Notes: generated by a model from the letters alone, not told the origin. DNA of 64,000 nt from Pisolithus tinctorius (GCA_024663395.1 JANFAH010000070.1:62001-126000); one strand, 5' to 3'; positions 22,897 through 34,998 are shown, counted from the first letter of the stretch. Translations and numbers: made by a program.

Positions 22897-25182
22897 ATAT
22901 ACATTAGGTCCTAACCTCTTCCTCCAAGCCGTTCGCTTTCTAACCCTTGAAACCAAGTTTTCCAATGACCCACGCGGTATCATCTGTCGCTTTAGGTCTC
23001 GCACCAACTCATCTGCAACGTCCCACGCCTCCCTGCTGATGAGCCCTCGTAATAGCACATACCACGTATCGTAGCTCAATGAGACTTTCTTCTTTACCAT
23101 CTCCTTGTAATACCCCATTGCCTCCTGGAGTCCCTCCGGTGCCGGGTTTTCTAAACACGCTTTGAGTAAGATGTGGTAGACCGTACGGTTAAACTGAATT
23201 CCCCGTTCTTTCATCCGCCCAAGAACATAACGTTTACACTCGTGTGTAAATGTTGTGTTCGCCCAATGCTGGCGGTGCAATCCTGCCAAGATGCTCGTGT
23301 ACGTTATATCGTTTGGCCGCGCTTCTGGAGACCGCTCCATGCGCCGGAGAAGCTCCATCGCTGCCTGTAAACCCTGCTCCGTTCCTTCTCGAACTTGGTG
23401 GTCGATGATGGCAGAGAAAACAGCAGCATTCGGCTCAATATTTTGTTTCCGCATAAGGTTAAGAATGAGATCCGTCGCGTCCGTCCTCCCAATCTTGAGC
23501 AGCGACGAAAGTACAGTCGAGAAGGTGTAGACGTCACCAGTAAGGCCATCCTCGCTCATTTGGTCCAGGATACGAGACACAAGGCGGAATTCACCTCGGC
23601 GACCATGGTAGCGCAGGACTGTGTTAAATGAGACAATGTCAGGTTTGGGTCCCTTCTCCCGGAGGTGCTGTAGCAGCGCATGGGCATCCCCACTGCGACC
23701 ATTGATAAGAAGGCCATGGAGAACTGTGTTGTATACCGCTACGCAATCCCCTATGTCGGCCTCCCACCCTTCTGAAAGCCGCTGTTGAAAAAGCTGGAAA
23801 TATCGGAGAGCACCGGCTGGTTCATGAGCGTTGAAAAACGTAGATATGATGGCACGATAGGTCGTCGCGGATGGCTCCATACCATGGGCAGTCATAACGT
23901 TCCAAGCTTTTTCCGCGTCCTCCGGTGTTTTCAGGCCGTCATATCCATCCAGCAGTGCCGTCCAAGATATGGCGGTCGGTTTGGCACCAAACCTTAACAT
24001 GTCATTCCATAACGACACGCCGAGATCCCTACGATTGCACTTGAGAAAGGCTGTCAAGAATGCTGCCCAGTTTATTTCCTCTAGTGCAACGGGCTTACGC
24101 TCGGTGAGCTCGGCTGGACGGACAGTGATGTACGCTTCTTCACCACCAAGCCCATCGATGACCTGGTTATACAGCCTCTGAAGCCTCGCATCGTCCGAGT
24201 TGCTTGCAAGCAGAGACGTGCGATACGTGAGAAGACGCGGCTGAGACAGATATCTTGCTATATGTAGCCGTTGGACATAACTCTCCACTTTGGAGCAAAG
24301 GGACGAATCGGAGAATTGCGACAGGAATTGCTTTACCATATCTTTCGGAAATTTCCTCGGAAATTGCAGATACGCGTGCAAGGCAGCGCGAAAAGTATTG
24401 TCAATGGCAAAAGCAGTGATCAGCGCGAGGAGGATAGTGTGAGAAACTGGAATTTGCTGGGAGGCATCGGACGAAGGCCCTGGGGTGAAGTCTTCTGAGT
24501 CTTCTTCTCCCTGTCCTTCTGCAGGAAGGACGTCGGATGGCAAAGGATTTCCCCGACACTCGTGGAGCTCATTCAGATAGCTGTCGAAGAGGTCCATAAC
24601 TGCGCGAGAGTTGCCTACTTGCAAATATGCAGTCATACAAGCTGCAAGAGCAGCAACGGCACCCCGCCCTGCGGAGTACAACGCCATGGCTTCGATGGTT
24701 TTGAGTTTCTGCGCCTGTCCCGCTTCCGCCGCGCGAGGGCAGAGCTTGGAAAGTTGCAGAGAGTAGCTCTGTAATTCTGGTCCGAGTAGCTTCAGGAGCT
24801 TCCTGTCCCTCAATTGCGACCAACACTCCCATACGCGCTTTACATCACGGATATGAAGAGCACGCCGAAGCCTGAGAACACTTTCATTGAAGAAAGTGAC
24901 ATCTGCATCCGGAATGGCACCATCCAGTCCATTAAAGAGGCTGACGGTGTTCCGGGTGGTCTGGAATGACATCAGCGATGCGTTGAGCTTCACCGGTCGG
25001 CTGCTGGCACCGGCATACTGGTGACTGCGGATGGCGGGTTGGAGGGAGTCGAAAAGACGGACGTTCCTAGTCCACGGGGGCCGGCAGGAAACTTGTCTGA
25101 GCATGGGGTTGACATACTTGCAGTCGACTCCGGTCGGGTATAGTGTTTGTTTGAGGTTGTTGCGAGTGCTAATACATAACAT
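22891..25182 (-). CDS. Pentatricopeptide repeat protein, mitochondrial
   Basis: Intronless 763-residue protein, unusual among the split genes here but typical for PPR genes. The N-terminus is basic and lacks acids (MLRQVSCRPPWTRNVRLF, from an internal Met at about residue 28), which suggests mitochondrial targeting. The C-terminal half has tandem 35-residue repeats, for example ISWTALLDGYDGLKTPEDAE, TTYRAIISTFFNAHEPAGAL, VAVYNTVLHGLLINGRSGDA, VSFNTVLRYHGRRGEFRLVS, YTFSTVLSSLLKIGRTDATD and AVFSAIIDHQVREGTEQGLQ. The role is likely binding and maturing organellar RNA; the target is unknown. The start could be 25182 or the internal Met. The 3' end overlaps Mim2. Confidence 0.9.
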   Translation of the reverse strand: MLCISTRNNLKQTLYPTGVDCKYVNPMLRQVSCRPPWTRNVRLFDSLQPAIRSHQYAGASSRPVKLNASLMSFQTTRNTVSLFNGLDGAIPDADVTFFNESVLRLRRALHIRDVKRVWECWSQLRDRKLLKLLGPELQSYSLQLSKLCPRAAEAGQAQKLKTIEAMALYSAGRGAVAALAACMTAYLQVGNSRAVMDLFDSYLNELHECRGNPLPSDVLPAEGQGEEDSEDFTPGPSSDASQQIPVSHTILLALITAFAIDNTFRAALHAYLQFPRKFPKDMVKQFLSQFSDSSLCSKVESYVQRLHIARYLSQPRLLTYRTSLLASNSDDARLQRLYNQVIDGLGGEEAYITVRPAELTERKPVALEEINWAAFLTAFLKCNRRDLGVSLWNDMLRFGAKPTAISWTALLDGYDGLKTPEDAEKAWNVMTAHGMEPSATTYRAIISTFFNAHEPAGALRYFQLFQQRLSEGWEADIGDCVAVYNTVLHGLLINGRSGDAHALLQHLREKGPKPDIVSFNTVLRYHGRRGEFRLVSRILDQMSEDGLTGDVYTFSTVLSSLLKIGRTDATDLILNLMRKQNIEPNAAVFSAIIDHQVREGTEQGLQAAMELLRRMERSPEARPNDITYTSILAGLHRQHWANTTFTHECKRYVLGRMKERGIQFNRTVYHILLKACLENPAPEGLQEAMGYYKEMVKKKVSLSYDTWYVLLRGLISREAWDVADELVRDLKRQMIPRGSLENLVSRVRKRTAWRKRLGPNVYL

Positions 25183-25215
25183 AACGACTGTGTACGACTA
25201 GCACGACGACAACCA

Positions 25216-27241
25216 ATGGGTCACGGTAACTCGAACAAGCTCTATATCACCCATGCTGAACACACCGGCGAGTTGGGTCAGCATTCTGCGTCAGTGGGAT
25301 ACAGAGCGTGCGTGTGGCCAGTCATTCTTCTCCCAGGCAATGTGACTAACTGACAGTAGCAAGGCATCTGTACCGACCGCACGGGCCCAGACACCTTTCG
25401 ACTGCTGTGCACTCTCTTTCCAGCCATTCGAGCACCCTGTTTGCGCACGTAACAAGGATGGGACTGGCTTTGTTTTTGATCTCGTGAATATCATCCCTTG
25501 GTTAAAGTACGCTCAGTGTCCGTTGGGCCACATGTCATCATCTTATACGTTTCTCTCCAAGGAAACATAATAATATCAACCCAATCACTAAGGAGACATT
25601 GAAACCGGATGACCTCATCCCTCTCCATTATTCAAGGAAGCCTTCGGGGGAAATACATGACCCCATCTCGTTCAAACCGTTATCAGAACACTCCCACATC
25701 ATCGCCATTGCAACTACTGGTAACGTCTTCCTCGCCGATAGCATTAAAGGCGGTAAAGACCTCCTCGAAGACAAAAAGTTTTCCAAGTAAGACGGAGTGT
25801 CTCCTCAAATTCCACATCTGACTATCTATAGGGAGGACATCATCACGTTGCAGAATCCTCATGGCATCTCTGAACCCACCGCACTTACTGGAGCAGCGAG
25901 TGCGGTGGTTGAGGCAAAGGTCGAAAAGCCCAAGGCAATAGCACCTAAACCTATCACAGAAACCAAGAAACCTATACCATGTACGTTATTCCCCTTGCCT
26001 AGATCTATACTCAAGACCATTGTTTCTCCAGGGAATATCTCACCGTATTCCTCCGGAGCAACCGGTGCCTCCTTCACATCCACGTCTGTCGATCCGCAAA
26101 CTCAGTCCACCAACCTCCTGTGGGACGAGGTAAATAAATCTGTTCTCCGGTTGACGATATAATGACCACACCCTTTAGGAAGAGCTGATGTTTGAGGAAA
26201 TATCCACCCCGCCAAAAGGCAAAGGGAAAGAGAAAGATGTTGGCAAGCGTCGGGCCTACGTACGAGTGGTGACGAGTCTCGGTGGGTCACTGAACCTCGA
26301 GTTATACTGCGAAAAGGCAAGTAGCCCGCAGGTGTCATCTCTGTCCTACGCTGATGGGTTCTTTAGGCACCAAAAACTTGCTATAACTTTCTGATGCTCG
26401 CTAAGGCCGGCAAGTATGATAACTGCCTCTTCCACCGCTTGGTTCCAGGTTTTATGGTAAGCATGTTTCACAACTAAATGATGACCTATGAATGTTTTCC
26501 GGCAGGTTCAAACTGGGGACCCCACGGGTACTGGCGCAGGCGGGGAATCCTACTGGGGAACGCCATTCCGCGATGAATACAATGCGAAGGGAGCGGCTAA
26601 GCATGACAGTCGAGGTATTGTTGCGATGGCGAATAAAGGTGCCAGTACAAATGGGTTAGTGTTATCCCCTTTCAAGTCTGCCAATGATAGACCTCGTCAG
26701 GGTATAGATCACAGTTTTATATCACATTTAGAGCAACGCCGCACCTTGACAACAAGCATACCGTGTTCGGTAAGTTGGTTGGAGGTGAAGACGTGCTTAA
26801 TGCACTGGAGAAACTGTCCCTAAAAGATGGGACCGAACGGCCTGCCAAACCAGTGAGAATAACACAGGTTGTTATGTATGTTACACTTTTCAAGTCCAAG
26901 GATATATTTGACGCGGGCTTCTTTCACTTAGACACCAAGATCCTTTTAGTGATTATAAGGCACGCCTTGCCAAGAAGCTAGCGAAACGCGTAGAGTCTGG
27001 AGCGGATGAAGCAAAGCCTGTTGTGAAGAAGCCGGGGGATGACAGTAACTGGTTTGGCGTCAGAGTCGGGACAGGAAAATCAGATGCTACAAATGGAGAT
27101 GCTGAGAGAGGTGTTGGAAGGTACCTTGGGGCTAAGAGGCAACTCGATGAGCTGACACCTCGAAAAGACCTTTCCAGCGAGACAGCCGACGAGAGTAAAA
27201 AGAAAAGGCGCATTGGTTTCGGTAACTTCGACAACTGGTAG
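25216..27241 (+). CDS. cyp8: Peptidyl-prolyl cis-trans isomerase-like 2 (PPIL2/Cyp60), U-box plus cyclophilin
   Basis: Spliceosome-associated nuclear cyclophilin with an N-terminal U-box. It starts [20 protein letters not shown]. The U-box region reads [17 protein letters not shown], then [30 protein letters not shown] and [10 protein letters not shown] linker with Ala/Lys/Pro repeats follows. The cyclophilin domain has [95 protein letters not shown] and then RITQVVIYQDPF, read across the splices. The tail has [14 protein letters not shown], a conserved end in fungal PPIL2. Active-site residues (HR, FMVQ, FYITF) are present. Confidence 0.93.
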
Positions 27242-27344
27242 CATTTGTGGGATGCAACAAATGCATGTTCCTGGATTATTGTAATACATGAGTGTGTAGC
27301 GTACAGTGACGATTACATTGCAAAGGTAGAGAAGTGAAATCATG

Positions 27345-28298
27345 TCAGCCTGGCACCGGGACTCGCTCCCTCGCTTCTCTGGACAACATGGGTTGCGTGT
27401 CTGACAAGCCAATAAGGGTTAGACCAGGAACGGTGGATGAGCGTTATACGTACCCTGTATCTCGATGGCAACGGGCTGCTCAGCTGGTACTGAGGGCAGC
27501 TTCACGCGGAATTCGGATTGTGTCTATTTAACCAACAAAAATTGTGTCGCGTTCGCGAAGCCACGGTAGAAGACTTACGCTCTGAACCTGCAACTGCCTT
27601 AGCTCTTCTTGTACAGCTTCTTCGTCATCGACCGACAGCTGGTTAGCCAGTAAATTTCCGATTTCCTGTTATAAATGTGAATAGGAGATCGGATGAAGTT
27701 AGAGCGCACAAGGGCACACACCAATTGGTATTCTCTAGCTTCCTGGGTTTCCCCCATGAGTTTCTCAACGCTCTCTATACTCATCTCCCGATGAATTTCT
27801 TTGAGGACTTCGTTGCCTTGCTTTAAACCATGTAGGACAGACATTTCCACCAAGGAAAACTCGATCGTTGATACCTACGGCCATACCAGAAACTGGAGTT
27901 CAGATGCGATATAAGGCGTTGTGGGGATCGCACAAACCAGTTGCTCGAGATTTTCGAGTTGGCCGTCGGTCTTTAAGAGGAGGCTCTGTTGATATTTCCG
28001 CCTTCTGAGAGCTATGACCGCGCGGTCCCTGTCACCCGCGGCGAAGTAGGACTTCGCAATTTCATACTCCCGGTCAAGGATTACTTGGATCTAGGTGTAT
28101 TAGTTGTGCCAGGCTGGAGAACTGGATGAAAGGAGTCTACCTTTCTCTGGTATTGTTTCAACTTGTCACGTTGCAGTTTAAGACTGTATGAGGAGGGGCG
28201 AGCCAGTTAAGTGTCAGCGGATATAACAAAGAGTGTGCGTACTCGAGGATTGCACGGTCTTGTGCAGTGATCTTTGGGGCAGACTGGGTCAGGCCCAT
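27345..28298 (-). CDS. vps20: ESCRT-III subunit Vps20 (CHMP6)
   Basis: Links ESCRT-II to Snf7 polymerisation in multivesicular body sorting. Seven exons are read. MGLTQSAPKITAQDRAILE gives a myristoylatable Gly2, then LKLQRDKLKQYQRKIQVILD, REYEIAKSYFAAGDRDRAVI, ALRRRKYQQSLLLKTDGQLE, STIEFSLVEMSVLHGLKQGN, LKEIHREMSIESVEKLMGET and AREYQLEIGNLL-type sequence. VDDEEAVQEELRQLQVQS and LPSVPAEQPVAIEIQ follow. The last exon (donor ACAGG|gtacgt in phase 1) gives DTQPMLSREARERVPVPG. The gene is convergent with PPIL2, leaving about 100 bp for both 3' ends, and lies about 160 bp downstream of the GPCR gene on the same strand. Confidence 0.92.
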
Positions 28299-28456
28299 AA
28301 TAAACTCGGCCAGCAATAAGTCCGAGTCCTTGTCTATGAATGACGGCCGCCTAGTGACCGACCAATGTTTGTCCCTCAGAGTGCTTATGTATGTATTCCG
28401 ATTACAACAAGTGGTAGATTTACAATAAGGAGCCAACTAACAACTACGACAATTGG

Positions 28457-29999
28457 CTATATTCGTGCAGACCTTGACGGCTGTAGAAAATGCGTGTCAT
28501 GGAAGCTGGGCTGGCCATTCCCTGAAACAAAGTTGCCGTCCTCCATCATATAATCCTGTGGAAAGCGATCGCGCGCATGCATCGTCACACGTGCTAGGAG
28601 TGTTGACTGCGGATCGTGCGAAGGTCTACGTGGCATCAACCCTGGGCGAGTAAAAGCATACAAGATCGTGTTGAACAGACCGGACGATGCGAACAACGTG
28701 TCTGCGAATGCCGTCACTGCAAACGGGACGTCCTGACCCCTGAATTCGGAAAACCGAGCCGCTGATATAGGCAACACCTATCACTCGTTCAGTACAATGG
28801 TATCAAAGATACGGAAGACCACCCACAATTATAATGTACACCAGGGGGTAGCTGCAGAGTGACTCATCGTCCGGAGAAGCCACAGATTATAGACCAAGAG
28901 CCACTTACAAAATCATTTGAATTGCTTTGACACCCTCTGCAGACGTCTCCGCTCCAGAAGGGACAGTTCTCCTCTCTTGCTTTGACCAGCATCGGAATCT
29001 GTTGCCGTCCACAAGAACGACTCGCTTGATAACAAGTGCAAGGAATAGGTATGCGATGATGTTCAATGCGGCAGCTAGCCACATCCATATATAATCGAAG
29101 CCAATTTGCTCCATGGTGCTTTCCTCAATCCAGCACCCTGAACGGTAGTGTCGATTGAGGATATATCAAAGGTAAGATTTGGAACATAAAAACTTACAAT
29201 GGCCGGTGGGACCATAGATATTATGTTCCGCCACATTCGGCACGACCACCAGAATAAGGATGACTAGCCAAATTACTGCCAGCACAAGGAGCGCAAATTT
29301 TGGTGGGGATCTCCATTCAAGCACCAATACTTGCAGCATGTGCAAGGCAATGGCCTATCTCGAATCAACTTATTGCCGCCATGGTTTATGTGACCGGCGT
29401 ACCATTATACTGGCAACGGAAGTCTATGAACACGTAAAGGGGATTTCTTCCCAATTTTGACACGTACCTAAAAGCGACTCCGACATCGCCCACTTGCTTG
29501 AAGAAACCTGCATACCATGACAGACGAGGGTGAAGTAAAATGGAAAGTAGAGATACCTTGGACAGTGCAAAAAGGACCGGAGTACACGGCCTGGCAGCCA
29601 GATGAACGAGTGCAAGATTTCGAAAAATGCGTGGCAGGCTCACCGCTTCTACGATCCACTTGATGTTCAGCAATCCACCTGTAGCTCGTCAGTCGTCAAC
29701 AGAAACCACAAAGTAGTATGTACCGACCCACAGCCTGGATAAGGTCCGAAAACATCAAATTGAGGAAATAGTAGTGTATATGGGTGTCGGTGGTCCACCT
29801 CCGCGAGGCATTTCGATGGATAGTGACAGCGCTATACTGACGTGAAATTCAGGCTGCCTGACGGCGGTGGAGGAAGTTGAAACTAGAAACTGACCGCAAT
29901 GTAAAGCAACACACCGCCGACGGCAAATGCTGACGCAGCAGACGCTAGGACTATGATGGCCATCCCGACCCTGACCCCGACGTTGAATTGGTCACTCAT
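28457..29999 (-). CDS. Seven-helix G-protein-coupled receptor (Git3/cAMP-receptor-like)
   Basis: Plasma-membrane receptor, probably for a nutrient or signalling ligand through a G-alpha/cAMP route; the ligand is unknown. About nine exons are read. Helix 1: VGMAIIVLASAASAFAVGG; intracellular loop SAVTIHRNASRRW; helix 2: HYYFLNLMFSDLIQAVGGLL. Extracellular loop 1 holds the usual Cys in AVYSGPFCTVQG. Helix 3: GDVGVAFSIMAIALHMLQVL; helix 4: FALLVLAVIWLVILILVVV; GHWCWIEES precedes helix 5. MIFYPLVYIIIVLPISAARF and the ALLFASSGLFN-like end helix (seen as DTLFASSGLFNTILYAFTRP) follow. The residues SIM in helix 3 come from a 7-nt exon (29403-29409). The cytosolic tail ends QPSRSARI. Confidence 0.87.
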
Positions 30000-30293
30000 A
30001 GCTAGTTTGTTGACGCAGGAGACATCTGTTCCCTGGCAGGGGCTGGATTAAATGGTTGCGATAGATGGGCCGTTCCGGTTATGGACCACATATATCCTTC
30101 TATATTGTGGATACAACGCGGAAATGCTGCGTGCTGATGGTACCTATTAATAGATGCCGGCCTGGCAGCCTGTGCACATGGCAGCTCACAGCAAGTGGGC
30201 TGACGGTAAGGAGCAGATTGGCACAGATACTTGGTATGTACGGTGTAGTTGTGTCCAAGTCACTCCCATAGGCAATGCTTCCCATCGCAGCTA
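30000..30293. other. Divergent promoter of the GPCR and PP2C genes
   Basis: 294 bp between two divergently transcribed genes. No other gene or clear motif is seen. Confidence 0.5.
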
Positions 30294-31998
30294 ATGCCTT
30301 TTGTCTTGCACTACTCCAAGTCTTGGAGATGGTTCCTCCCCTCAAAGCCTCGTCACGGTCGACTTTATCATGATTATGTCCGGTTCTCTACACAGGGTAC
30401 TATAATCCATATTCTTTCCGGATCGTATCGTGTCTCATCCGTAATTCTCTCTCTCCATCAGGTGGAGTCGGTCGCATCCCCTTGCACTCTCCCAACATCA
30501 CAGGCGTAGCATCTTCTCGCGGCAACAGAAGGCAGGTGTTGCAGCTTGCAGTTGGTTTCCATGGTCGTTTGACGCGTTCCTCCATCTAGTCACCAGGCGG
30601 ACTATCATGCCTTGGCTGCCCTTTGTTTGGATGTCGACGGACTTCGTTCGAGTATACAGAAGACTCTGAATTTCGACTGGGAACCCGAGAACCCCAAAGA
30701 TCGCGTGGCCCGTCAAGTGGTGTTCGTTGGTCTCTATGATGGGTCAGTTCCATAGTCTGCTAGCTTTACGCCAATGGCTTAGTGTTTGTCCCCGTCGACA
30801 GACACGGTGGTTCAACGGTATCCCAGTTTCTGCGCCAGGAACTACACGGCCTCTTTGAGTCTGTCGACAGATCCCACATCCCTGAACTGTTCCTGTGGAT
30901 CAAGCATCAAGGCGGTTACTTTAAGAGGTTCACTGGTGGCGTTCTCGCTCCCTGGATACACCATGCCGGGGACTCTCCACCGTTGGATCTGGAGGCTCGT
31001 GCCACACAAGCCTTCTTCGAAGTCGGTAAGGCCTAATCCGATCTTGTGTCTCTTGGCATTTCTGACCATGTTCCAGACAAACTTCTGTCCATCGAAAGTC
31101 AGGCCAAAGTATGTGGTGCCACGGCATCTGTTGCCATCCTTCATTCTATAGACAATCCTGCACGTCCTTTTTTCTCCTCCCGCAAGCTCGCCCTTACCGT
31201 GGCGCACTGTGGGTGAGGCAGCTTTCGGCCTCTATAACATCTAGCAACTCACACTGTACAAAGTGATGCCCGTGTTTTGCTGTGTTCAACAGACGGAGGT
31301 TTCGTTTATCCAATGACGGAAGATCATCATCCCGATACCCCAGTCGAGGCTACACGCCTCCGACGTGTGATGGGCTCGGCACTCATCACTGACTCGTTCG
31401 GGGAGTCTCGGTAATTCCCAGGTCATCACCTCTTCCGACAAATACTTACACCAAGTCAGTTGGATGGGTGCCCTCGCTAATACAAGAGCGTAAGTAAAAT
31501 TTATCGAGTGGGATCCTCGCTTGCAGACATTCTTCCAGGATTGGTGATCTTAGATACAAACCGTACGGTGTAACCCCCGAACCTGAAGTACGTGCCAAAC
31601 TTCTAGAAGGTATTGATACCAGTAGCATTCGCTATTATAAGTCCTGCCCATTGACCATGTAACATTCCAGGCAAGGATTGGGCGTACATGGTTATGGTTT
31701 CAGACGGCATATCATCCATCCTCTCAGACGATGAGATTGTCGACCTAGCTCGAGAAGCGCCGACGCCGAAGGCAGCTGCGGACCGAATACTTGCGTTTTC
31801 TCAGGAATTGGGAGGTGAAGATAATGCCACCGCTATCGTCGTTCCTCTCGCAGGGTGGGGTGAGATCCGTGGACCTGACAGAACTCTGGCATTGCGGGAG
31901 TTCCGTCGGCAGCAATCAGGTTAGTACTCACTATCCTAATTGAGATGTCGTTTCAAGCTCTTTTCATAGTCGGAAGCGAACGACAGAGGAGGATGTAG
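30294..31998 (+). CDS. PP2C-family serine/threonine phosphatase (Ptc6-like)
   Basis: Metal-dependent protein phosphatase. It starts MPFVLHYSKSWRWFLPSKPR, which could serve as a mitochondrial presequence. Conserved parts are GGVGRIPLHSPNITGVASSR, VVFVGLYDGHGGSTVSQFL (the DGHGG metal motif), AKVCGATASVAILHS and LTVAHCGDARVLLCS. Then come MTEDHHPDTPVEATRL, LANTRAFGDLRYKPYGVTPE, AYMVMVSDGISSILSDDEIV (the metal Asp in VSDG) and GGEDNATAIVVPL (last metal Asp in EDN). It ends SERQRRM. The intron at 30532-30589 needs a GC donor (AGAAG|gcaggt) to keep phase between SSRGNR and HQADYHAL. Mitochondrial Ptc6 similarity is inferred from layout only. Confidence 0.85.
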
Positions 31999-32091
31999 GC
32001 ATATACATCCTGCCACCTCCTGCCACCTTTGCTTGTCGTATCCGTTTTCTACTCTACATCGTACTAATCCCTCAAGGACGTTCGTTGCCAC

Positions 32092-34669
32092 TTATATTTG
32101 GGGGACTGCGTGGCCATCCGCTCGAGGGTCAGATCCTGCTGCCCAGACAAATTTCCCAGACTTGTCCACAAGTTTCTGGATAATTTGACCGCGGCCCATC
32201 ATCCCTCTACCAAAGCCGCTTGCAACCCTAGCATCATGGCCCATCTCTGGTAGGGTAGAGAGATCATGTAATGAGCAGCGCCCAACATACCCGAATGGGT
32301 AGCTCACCTCTGAGTTTATTGATTGTGGCAGGTGAAAAGGTCTCTTCAAAGTAGATCTCACTGTTGGCTACTGAAAACTCGTCCCGACCGCCCGCCTCTG
32401 GTGTACCTGGGGAAATGCAAAAGCGAGGCGCATCAAGAGCAGCCTGCGTCGTGAAACCACGGAGTATATTCAACAGGACTTGGATATGCCCTTGGGGCTA
32501 AGGGGAATGAGACTTCACAATCGTGCTAATTTGTATGCATTACCTGCATGAAACCTCCCATCACGCCATATGACAGGAAAAGTTCGTCGCCCTTGAGGGC
32601 CATGGCAGGGATAATCGTGTGGTAGGGGCGTTTGCCACCCTAAACTCCGTTTCAGAAGCGTGTAACTCTGCTGAGGAGTATCTAGTCTCACTTGCACGCA
32701 GTTCGGATGTCCCTCTTTCAGAACGAAACCCGCGCCTCGGTTTTGGAGTGTGAAACCACAATTCTTAGGCACGGCTGAACAAGTGTGAACCAATGATGTA
32801 GTATGAAATGCCCGGCGTCTGTCGTACCACCTGTCCCAAAACCTTGGTGACCAAGGTCAGAACGCTGTTTAATACAAATAGATATCACAGCGAACCTGCA
32901 TAGTTGCTCTGAATGAAACTGCATGCATTCCCCCACTGGTCCGCGACTACGAGGGTGTCAAGGCAAGATACACACCAACGGAGAGTCGTACCAGTGAAGT
33001 ATACAGTGTCCGAAGAGTTTACGGGATTTCCATTGATAACGTTAGGATTCGCTCTGGTTGGGTTGAACAAACGCGCTCGGCCGGCAAGGTAATCCTGTTC
33101 CCAACTTGCATCAGTATAATATTGGTGTGTAGGAAGTCGAAAAAAAAAACCTCGCTTAGCAACTTGTCGACCGGGATATGATGGAACTCCGGATCCGTAA
33201 CATAATACTGGCTGTCTGGACGAAAGGAGCCTGATTAGCACCACCACGGAGACAATTTACTGCACAGAGCTACCAGCGAATGCAAACCTGCTCAGGGCAT
33301 GAGTAAAAGGATTTTAGATAAGCAAGGCCAGATACTCGCCGCAATGCCTCGATGAGGGTGTGGAGGTACTCAGGAGAATTGTGTTCCATTTCTATCAAGG
33401 GCTTCACTTTTCCTTGTTCCTGAATCTGTTCCAAGATTCCAAGAGCGACGAGAGCAGTAATTCCTGCAAGGGTATTCAGTATATGACCCTGCAATGACGG
33501 GGCGATGAAAAGTCACCCTGGCCGTTCGGGGGACACTATCATGGGTTCAGGTAAGCAAAGTCCAACGTCGGCTGATCTTATCTTACTTCGTAAACTGTGA
33601 CTTCATTGCCGTAGGTATGTTTAATCGGTTCGACAAACGTGGTTTCATGAGTCGCTAAGTCCTCCATTTCCATGACCCCGCCCTTGCTTTGGATCAGCTC
33701 AACAATTGCTTTGGCAACCTCACCCTTGTAAAAGCCATCTTTCCCTCGCTCAGCAACAGCACGGAAGGTGTGGACTAAACTGGGAAATTTCATTATCTGT
33801 CCGGGCAGTGGAGCTACCCCGTCTAACAGCATTTCCTCCGCGTTTGGAGATGCATCCCTGATGAGTTGTTCCGAACGCTGCCACTATGCAGGCCATCATC
33901 AGCACAGGCGGGTAGCCAGAGTGAAACTCTTGCTTATACAGAAAAGCTGTGGACCTCTGAAACTGGGACTCTGTGATGCAATGTCCACGCATAGTTCTTC
34001 TAGGTGGAAGATCAAACGTACCCCTCTTCTGCAAGCTGTATGGCCGGTGCGAGTACCTCTGCCACGGATAACTTGTGACTTCCAAAAGCGTGAACGGTAT
34101 CAACCCAAGCAGCGGCAGCACCTCCGACGCCCAATCAGCGAGAACGGAAGGTGCGTTAGATCCGAGCCTACCAGGGACAGTGACAGAATTAAGGTCAGTA
34201 AGTGGAATCTGGCTGCCACTGATCCCACGTTGGCGCAGGAGGTTCAAGGTCAACTTTGCGGGTGCACGACCAGACCCATTCAAACCCTTCACAGTCTTGG
34301 TTTCAGCATTGTAAAATAGACAGAATGCGTCACTTGACAGTAATCAGCGTCACTGCCATGATATAAAAAAGTCACCGACCCCCCAATACCACAGGAACTC
34401 GGCTCAGTAACATTCAGTGCTGCAGCTGTGGCCACAGCTGCGTCCGCTGCATTGCCCGATACATCAGACTCGGGCCAAGACTGAAGGTATTAGAATTGAC
34501 CTGCGTTTCCACCCCTGCGAAGGATTTCCAGGCCAGCTTCCGCTGCCAGGGGCTGAGAACATGCAACGATCCCCTTCGTACTATATACCTGAGGGCGACG
34601 ACTGGGGAATCGTTGAAACACAAGGTCGGGCTGATTAATCTTCTCCCAATCCAATGTAACTGCGGGCAT
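32092..34669 (-). CDS. Gamma-glutamyltranspeptidase-like Ntn hydrolase (YwrD-like)
   Basis: Autoprocessing Ntn hydrolase of the GGT family, cleaving gamma-glutamyl bonds such as in glutathione. It starts [18 protein letters not shown] without a signal peptide. Family blocks: [91 protein letters not shown] sequence, [18 protein letters not shown], then [20 protein letters not shown]. The Thr in the SSDT segment is the expected nucleophile, followed by IQSNYAGFGTG. Later come [50 protein letters not shown] and [18 protein letters not shown]. It ends [12 protein letters not shown]. The cytosolic look and the DTVYFT motif resemble YwrD-type bacterial members rather than secreted GGT1. About a dozen exons. 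Confidence 0.88.
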
Positions 34670-34998
34670 CGTCAGTGCGACCAACGAAAACGAGGACAAG
34701 GTGGTGTGAGATTAGTCTGGATACCAGACTAGCATGAGATATGTGTTACGAGTTGTGAAAGAGCTTACCAAGTGGGTAACTTGCATCGACAGATGCCAAG
34801 GTGCCAATCCCAATCTCAGCAGATCGTCATTCACAGCGATTACTGTAATCGGAGCTCGTGACTTGGAGCCGTGCGCCGAACGATCAACATATGGTGTCCC
34901 GGACGCACAGTCAGAGTAGAGAAACTTGACTAAACTTGCCGTGATCCACAGAAATTGCAAGTTAGACTCCAGCATCGATCATCCATCCCGTCCGTACT
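34670..34998. other. Divergent promoter of GGT-like and prefoldin 6 genes
   Basis: 329 bp. The minus open frame at 34712-34975 shows no family features and no codon coherence, and I take the stretch to be a shared promoter. Confidence 0.5.

Noticed and set aside
27345..27440. A long antisense tail of Vps20 reaching into PPIL2
   Set aside because: The donor is ACAGG|gtacgt in phase 1, which gives a short normal end (RERVPVPG).
34712..34975. Minus-strand open frame upstream of the GGT-like gene
   Set aside because: No recognisable features and located in a divergent promoter region.
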